NCBI GenBank assembly: GCA_021827985.1
Contig: JAKATL010000032.1
Coordinates: 362 to 33,528 of the forward strand
Direction of reading: 5' to 3'
Length of the DNA stretch: 33,167 nucleotides
Origin: a bacterium
GTDB lineage: Bacteria > Chloroflexota > Dormibacteria > Aeolococcales > Bog-877
Part shown: in pieces, positions 32,054 through 33,167 of the stretch
Position numbering within the stretch: the stretch's first letter is position 1
Layout: each line of letters opens with the position of its first letter
Made by a program: the position numbers and the translations under genes
Notes under the pieces: generated by a model
Database searches by the model: none
What the model saw: only the letters and a program-made list of their open reading frames with translations
What the model was told of the DNA's origin: nothing

Positions 32054-33046
32054 TCAGCTGAGAGAGGTTGGCACGACCACGTCGTCCCGGCCCCGATCCG
32101 CGGGCCCCGCGGCGACTGAGGAGGAGGCTGGCCGGCGCCCCGATCCGGGGTTCGGCGGCCCATGCCGCCGACCCGCCAGCCGGGTGGCAGAAAGCGCGGC
32201 GGCCAGGGCCATGAACGCCATGGAGGTGTAGAACGCAGCGTGCAGGCCACCCGTGAAGACCTGCGAGAGATGAGGGTCGAGCCGGGTCGTGCCCACGAAG
32301 ATGGCGAAGGCGAGGCCCTTGGGGATGGCCCGGGCCGCGACCAGGATGGCCACGGTGAAGGAGAAGACCATCCCCACGTTGGCGAAGGTGCGCAGCAAGC
32401 CGGAGGCCGTGCCGAAGGCCCGCCCCGGCGCCACCTTCATCACCGCGGCGTTGTTGGCCGGGAAGAACCCCCCGCTTCCCAAGCCGTTCACCACCGCCGC
32501 CAGAGCCACCACCCAGAGGGGCGTGGCAACCCCCAGGGTCGAGTACACCCAGAGGGCGACGATCTCGATGGCGAGGCCTGCGGTGGCTGGCCACACCACT
32601 CCCACCCGGTCGGAAATGCGGCCGGCCACGGGGCCGACCACTCCTCCCACGAGGTACCCGGGGACCAGGAGCAGGGAGGCGTCCAGGGGACTGAGGCGGC
32701 GAACCCCCTGCAGGTACATGATGACCAGGAAGAGGACGGCGAAGTTGGCCAGGGACTGGAAGAGGGCCGCCAGCAGGGTCGGGCTCATGGTGGGGATGCG
32801 GAAGATCGAAAACGGGACCATGGGGGCTGGGCTGCGGATCTCGATGAGCACGAAGGCGGCGAGCAGCACCAGCCCGCCGCCCAGGAACCCCAGGACCGTG
32901 CCGTCCAAGGAGGAGCTGGTGAGCTGGGTCATGGCCCAGAGCACCCCGAAGAGTCCCAGCCCCAGCGTGAACATCCCCGGCCAGTCCAACCGCTGGCGGG
33001 AGCGGTTGCCGGTGTCGTGGAGCACCCGCAGGGCCAGCCCGAAGGG
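32054..33046 (-). pseudogene. DHA2-type MFS transporter, N terminus lost to insertion
   Basis: The coding frame from about 33046 reads PFGLALRVLHDTGNRSRQRLDWPGMFTLGLGLFGVLWAM and then some eight membrane helices (SRISD-like GRISDRVGVVWP; VNGLGSGGFFPANNAAVMK; GTASGLLRTFANVGMVFSF). This is the second half of a 14-TM drug:H+ antiporter. The expected first six helices are missing. Upstream of PFG the frame runs on to a start at 33124, but those residues (His/Ser/Cys-rich) are unrelated and antisense to a recombinase-like start. The break at GGG|T (33046/33047) fits insertion of an IS607-type element, which uses GG targets. Probably non-functional. Confidence 0.75.
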
Positions 33047-33167
33047 TCTGTAGCAGTGGTGTGTCTTGCTAAGCGAACATGAGTGATGTGTAAGACTTGG
33101 TGGCATGGCATTACTGCGACTCAAGGCGGCGGCGGAGGTGCTGGGAGTGCACCCGGTGACGTTGCGC
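33047..33167 (+). mobile_element. Left end of an IS607-like element
   Basis: DNA beyond the MFS break, less GC-rich than its surroundings. It carries the start of a gene (ATG 33105) reading MALLRLKAAAEVLGVHPVTL to the window edge, the MerR-type HTH that opens IS607 serine recombinases (TnpA). No inverted repeat is seen, as expected for IS607. TnpB would be outside the window. Confidence 0.5.
33105..33167 (+). CDS. Serine recombinase/HTH N terminus (partial)
   Basis: Only 21 codons are in the window: a MerR/excisionase-type HTH (LKAAAEVLGVHPVTLR). Could be an IS607 TnpA or a lone HTH gene; the disrupted MFS gene next to it favours the former. Confidence 0.45.
   Translation, partial: MALLRLKAAAEVLGVHPVTLR

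Overview
This is a high-GC bacterial chromosome segment. Several traits point to a soil lineage such as Candidatus Dormibacterota, a deep-branching actinobacterium or Chloroflexota: very GC-rich codon use, frequent GTG/TTG starts, many promoters whose -10 (TANNNT) sits 6-8 bases before the start codon (leaderless mRNAs), an LLM-class (F420/FMN-type) oxidoreductase, and a secreted protein built of actinobacterial-style repeats. The phylum is an inference; no rRNA or tRNA gene is present to fix it.

Layout. (1) 1-4207, minus: the 5' part of a giant secreted protein (signal peptide, FnIII, three 'RICDTR' modules, two putative Ig domains, at least seven beta-propeller-like repeats); its end lies outside the window. 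(2) 4280-9079: remains of a conjugative element, with a VirD4/TraG-like coupling protein, a BrnT/BrnA-type pair, a DUF6941-like gene, the 3' fragment of a TraA/MobF relaxase-helicase, and a Phd/RelE pair. (3) 9232-10412: direct repeats, an unknown small gene and an IS3 orfA remnant. (4) 10443-15646: a two-SIS-domain sugar isomerase, then a MurD-like Mur ligase, a LysW-like zinc-ribbon protein (opposite strand), a fold-type-II PLP enzyme and an ATP-grasp ligase. A similar ~115-135 bp upstream region is shared by the SIS and Mur-ligase genes. (5) 15555-17428: divergent PP2C phosphatase and DnaJ-like chaperone. (6) 17453-18711: a glycosyltransferase pseudogene with two small frameshifting insertions. 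(7) 18714-24146: FtsX/MacB-type ABC transporter divergent from a NarL-type two-component system, with an 11-bp-periodic operator between them. (8) 24261-25573: insertion-sequence debris and a shortened YggT-like gene. (9) 25574-29008: GNAT acetyltransferase, then two divergent citrate synthases, one fused to CBS domains and one to an HTH domain, facing each other across a 55-bp operator-rich gap. (10) 29001-33046, minus: CPBP protease, an LLM oxidoreductase-UbiA prenyltransferase fusion, a SHOCT protein, and an MFS transporter cut by an apparent IS607-type element whose first codons end the window.

The most promising candidate for an undescribed system is region 4. A LysW-type amino-group-carrier homologue sits among a stand-alone Mur ligase, an ATP-grasp ligase and a PLP enzyme. 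Together these resemble the parts of a carrier-protein- or cyanophycin-like amide-bond-forming pathway, and they lack the usual lysine/arginine genes. The second candidate is the divergent CBS-citrate synthase / HTH-citrate synthase pair, where a metabolic enzyme fold carries its own DNA-binding domain beside a repeated operator.
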